Below, in pieces: positions 23,244 through 24,978 of a stretch of 24,978 nt of DNA. The notes under the pieces were generated by a model that was given only the letters and a program-made list of their open reading frames with translations, was not told the origin of the DNA and did not search any database. Source of the stretch: a virus; the IMG/VR virus record IMGVR_UViG_3300042888_001115, positions 75,067 through 100,044 of that record. One strand, written 5' to 3'. Numbering within the stretch: position 1 is the first letter of the stretch; each line of letters starts with the position of its first letter. The position numbers and the translations under genes are program-made.

Positions 23244-24446
23244 TTAATTACCTTTTGTTGGAAATCTAGTCCAACCACTAATCCATATTGGTTTGGATAA
23301 TATTTCCATTTCAGCTTTTGTATAAGATACTTGTTTGTTACCTTCTGATAAAGCTTTTGCCTTCATATCAGCTGCAGTAAATACAATTGATGTTGATTTG
23401 AAATTTAATAATGGGTCATACGCCTGAACCTCATTGTTTTGGAATTTACTTACACCATCTTTATATGCTTGTGCAGTTTCATTACTTTCCATTGAGAATC
23501 CCCCTTTTTGATATCCAACAATCTTTGAGTTAGTAATTGTGAATTGAGTTGCTCTCCTCCATCTTAAACCTAAATTATGGTTTGCTAATGAAGCCACATC
23601 AAATGGTCCAACTAAAATCATATTATCTAATTTAGGATGTGTAAATGGTTGTGCAGATGTACCTGTTCCATCATTATCACATTCTACACCATTTCCAGCA
23701 TCACCAGCATCTACGAATTGTGGGTCTCTCTTTGAAACTGAATACGATACTGAACCTCTATATCCAAAATCAAAATCGTAATCATCATCCGCAGTTGCAT
23801 AAGCGTATAAGTTTTTTGCATTTACAGTTCCACCAAAAAATTCAAATGCATCATCGTTAGCGTAAATAGTTTGAACATTCTCAATGATTGTCCCACTACC
23901 AACTCCACCTAATGTTAGTGCGTTGATTTCAGAGTTTGGCATTGCTGCGATACCAGCGTATTCAATTCTTACATATTTTAGAACACCACTATTATCCAAA
24001 TCGTTAGTACCACCATAAGGTCTACCAATACCACCTTCAATAGTTGGTTCGGAAGTTCTATTAGTAGTTGCTCTACCTAACAATACAACACCACCCCAAT
24101 CACCAGGTGTTCTTTCACCAACTGCTTTACCTGATGTAAATACAATTGGTTTTGTAGAAGTTCCCTCTGCAATTAGTTGTGCACCTCTTTCAATAATTAG
24201 TGCACCTTTCTCTGCAATATCAGAAACAATTGTTGTACCCGGTTGGATAATAAGTTTAGCACCATCGGTTACATAAACATATCCTTTTAATGTCCATGTC
24301 TTGTCCGATGTTAAAGTTGTTGTTGTGTTAATGTTTCCACTTAATGTTGTTGTAGTTGGAACATTGATAGGCGTTACATCGCCACCTAATTCTTTTTTGC
24401 AGCTGAATAATCCTAATACCAAAATAAGCCCTAATAATTTTTTCAT
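23244..24446 (-). CDS. Cys-anchored beta-helix lipoprotein
   Basis: 400 aa. Type II signal peptide with lipobox LFSC (Cys16), then KKEL and a Thr-rich linker. The body has right-handed beta-helix rungs: KLIIQPGTTIVSD, GALIIERGAQLIAEG, PIVFTSG, GVLKYVRIEYAG, NVQTIYANDDAFEFFGGTVNAKN. In Bacteroidota such lipoproteins often follow a TonB-dependent receptor gene, as here. Probably surface-exposed and binds a ligand for the receptor. Overlap of 4 bp with the receptor. Confidence 0.85.
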   Translation of the reverse strand: MKKLLGLILVLGLFSCKKELGGDVTPINVPTTTTLSGNINTTTTLTSDKTWTLKGYVYVTDGAKLIIQPGTTIVSDIAEKGALIIERGAQLIAEGTSTKPIVFTSGKAVGERTPGDWGGVVLLGRATTNRTSEPTIEGGIGRPYGGTNDLDNSGVLKYVRIEYAGIAAMPNSEINALTLGGVGSGTIIENVQTIYANDDAFEFFGGTVNAKNLYAYATADDDYDFDFGYRGSVSYSVSKRDPQFVDAGDAGNGVECDNDGTGTSAQPFTHPKLDNMILVGPFDVASLANHNLGLRWRRATQFTITNSKIVGYQKGGFSMESNETAQAYKDGVSKFQNNEVQAYDPLLNFKSTSIVFTAADMKAKALSEGNKQVSYTKAEMEILSKPIWISGWTRFPTKGN

Positions 24447-24978
24447 AGATTCAAATTTAATGTTAAAGAAATTGTTCGTTCGTTGTTTGTTTTTATCAAA
24501 TTTCGGTTTTGTAACTTTTGATAATAGATTGATGGTTGACCTAACACATCACCTATTGCCAATTTTATTTCACCTTTATTTAATTTATGTAAAAGGGTAA
24601 CATCCAATACATCTCTGCTGTTTTCAAAAATGTCTGGATAACCCTGAAATCCTATTGCTGATATTCTATCTCCTACTCTATTGTAAGTTATGTTAAGTGT
24701 GTTTTTCTTTTTATGTATATTCACGCCACCATTTAATACATAGTTTGATTGTCCTTGTAATTGTCTTTTAACTCCTTTCACGTTTACTTCCGAATTCATT
24801 ACCGAAGCGTTTGTATAAAAATCAAACCATTCAGTTACCTTTTTACGAAATTCTAATTCAACACCATAAAGATATGCGTTATCAGGATTTGAGTAAGTTA
24901 ATAATAAGTTTGATGGAACTGAACCATCAGCTACTACTTGCTCAATTGGTTTTATGAAGTTCTTACCAAATAGGGATA
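24443..24978 (-). CDS. TonB-dependent receptor, C-terminal part (5' end outside window)
   Basis: About 178 residues visible, running off the right edge, so the start, TonB box and plug domain are not seen. NPDNAYLYGVELEFRKKV and YTNASVMNSEV match the late strands of TonB-dependent receptor barrels, with IYYQKLQNRN and a final strand ending LTLNLNL. Together with the next lipoprotein it forms a two-gene uptake unit. Substrate unknown. Confidence 0.82.
   Translation of the reverse strand, partial: SLFGKNFIKPIEQVVADGSVPSNLLLTYSNPDNAYLYGVELEFRKKVTEWFDFYTNASVMNSEVNVKGVKRQLQGQSNYVLNGGVNIHKKKNTLNITYNRVGDRISAIGFQGYPDIFENSRDVLDVTLLHKLNKGEIKLAIGDVLGQPSIYYQKLQNRNLIKTNNERTISLTLNLNL

Overview
The window looks like part of a large, AT-rich tailed phage that infects a Bacteroidota host, possibly related to marine T4-like phages. 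Every supportable gene is on the minus strand. Genes are packed with short overlaps, often ATGA or TAATG, and no gap exceeds about 125 bases. No integrase, tRNA, rRNA, CRISPR array or IS element is visible. Phage-type signals are a 557-aa protein with a DUF3008-like start and a tail motif seen in T4-like virion proteins (10634-12307), a DUF5856/Dps-like small protein, many short Zn-ribbon and membrane proteins, and two N-termini resembling capsid-targeting peptides. Bacteroidota signals are A-rich leaders mostly without Shine-Dalgarno sites, TAnnTTTA promoter-like boxes, DUF4494, an Hc1-like histone H1, a TonB-dependent receptor tail and a Cys-anchored beta-helix lipoprotein. The last two could be host-derived cargo, or could mark a junction with host DNA.

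Layout in transcription order (right to left). (1) 24978-23244: TonB-dependent receptor C-terminus and a beta-helix lipoprotein, closed by a strong terminator at about 23200. (2) 23152-19626: an envelope operon with a CsgG-like protein, a possibly frameshifted short ORF, a FeoA-like domain with an added CxxCxxC, an outer-membrane barrel-like protein, and a 533-aa protein with TolA-like Ala-rich and Lys/Glu-rich segments plus a barrel-like C-terminus. (3) 19553-18444: Cas4/RecB-like nuclease and a ribbon-helix-helix regulator. (4) 18427-12339: glycan block with two GT4-type and three GT2-type glycosyltransferases, a degenerate P-loop protein and an unknown protein. (5) 12307-4392: the 557-aa phage protein, Dps-like protein, three SGNH hydrolases, a sulfotransferase-like protein, a complete HAD phosphatase, Zn-ribbons and small membrane proteins. 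(6) 4086-3580: Zn-ribbon and Hc1-like protein, closed by a terminator at about 3550. (7) 3523-30: secreted NUC1-type nuclease, HTH plus degenerate HNH protein, DUF4494, then an overlapping cassette of HAD phosphatase, HldE-like nucleotidyltransferase, cupin and ferredoxin, and finally a Lys/Ala-rich protein.

Two themes stand out. One is surface chemistry: glycosyltransferases, SGNH esterases or acyltransferases, sulfotransferase and sugar-nucleotide enzymes suggest decoration of virion or host glycans. The other is the envelope and iron: CsgG-like pore, barrels, receptor, FeoA-like, Dps-like and ferredoxin genes suggest remodelling of host envelope transport. All functional statements are read from sequence patterns; no database search was possible.
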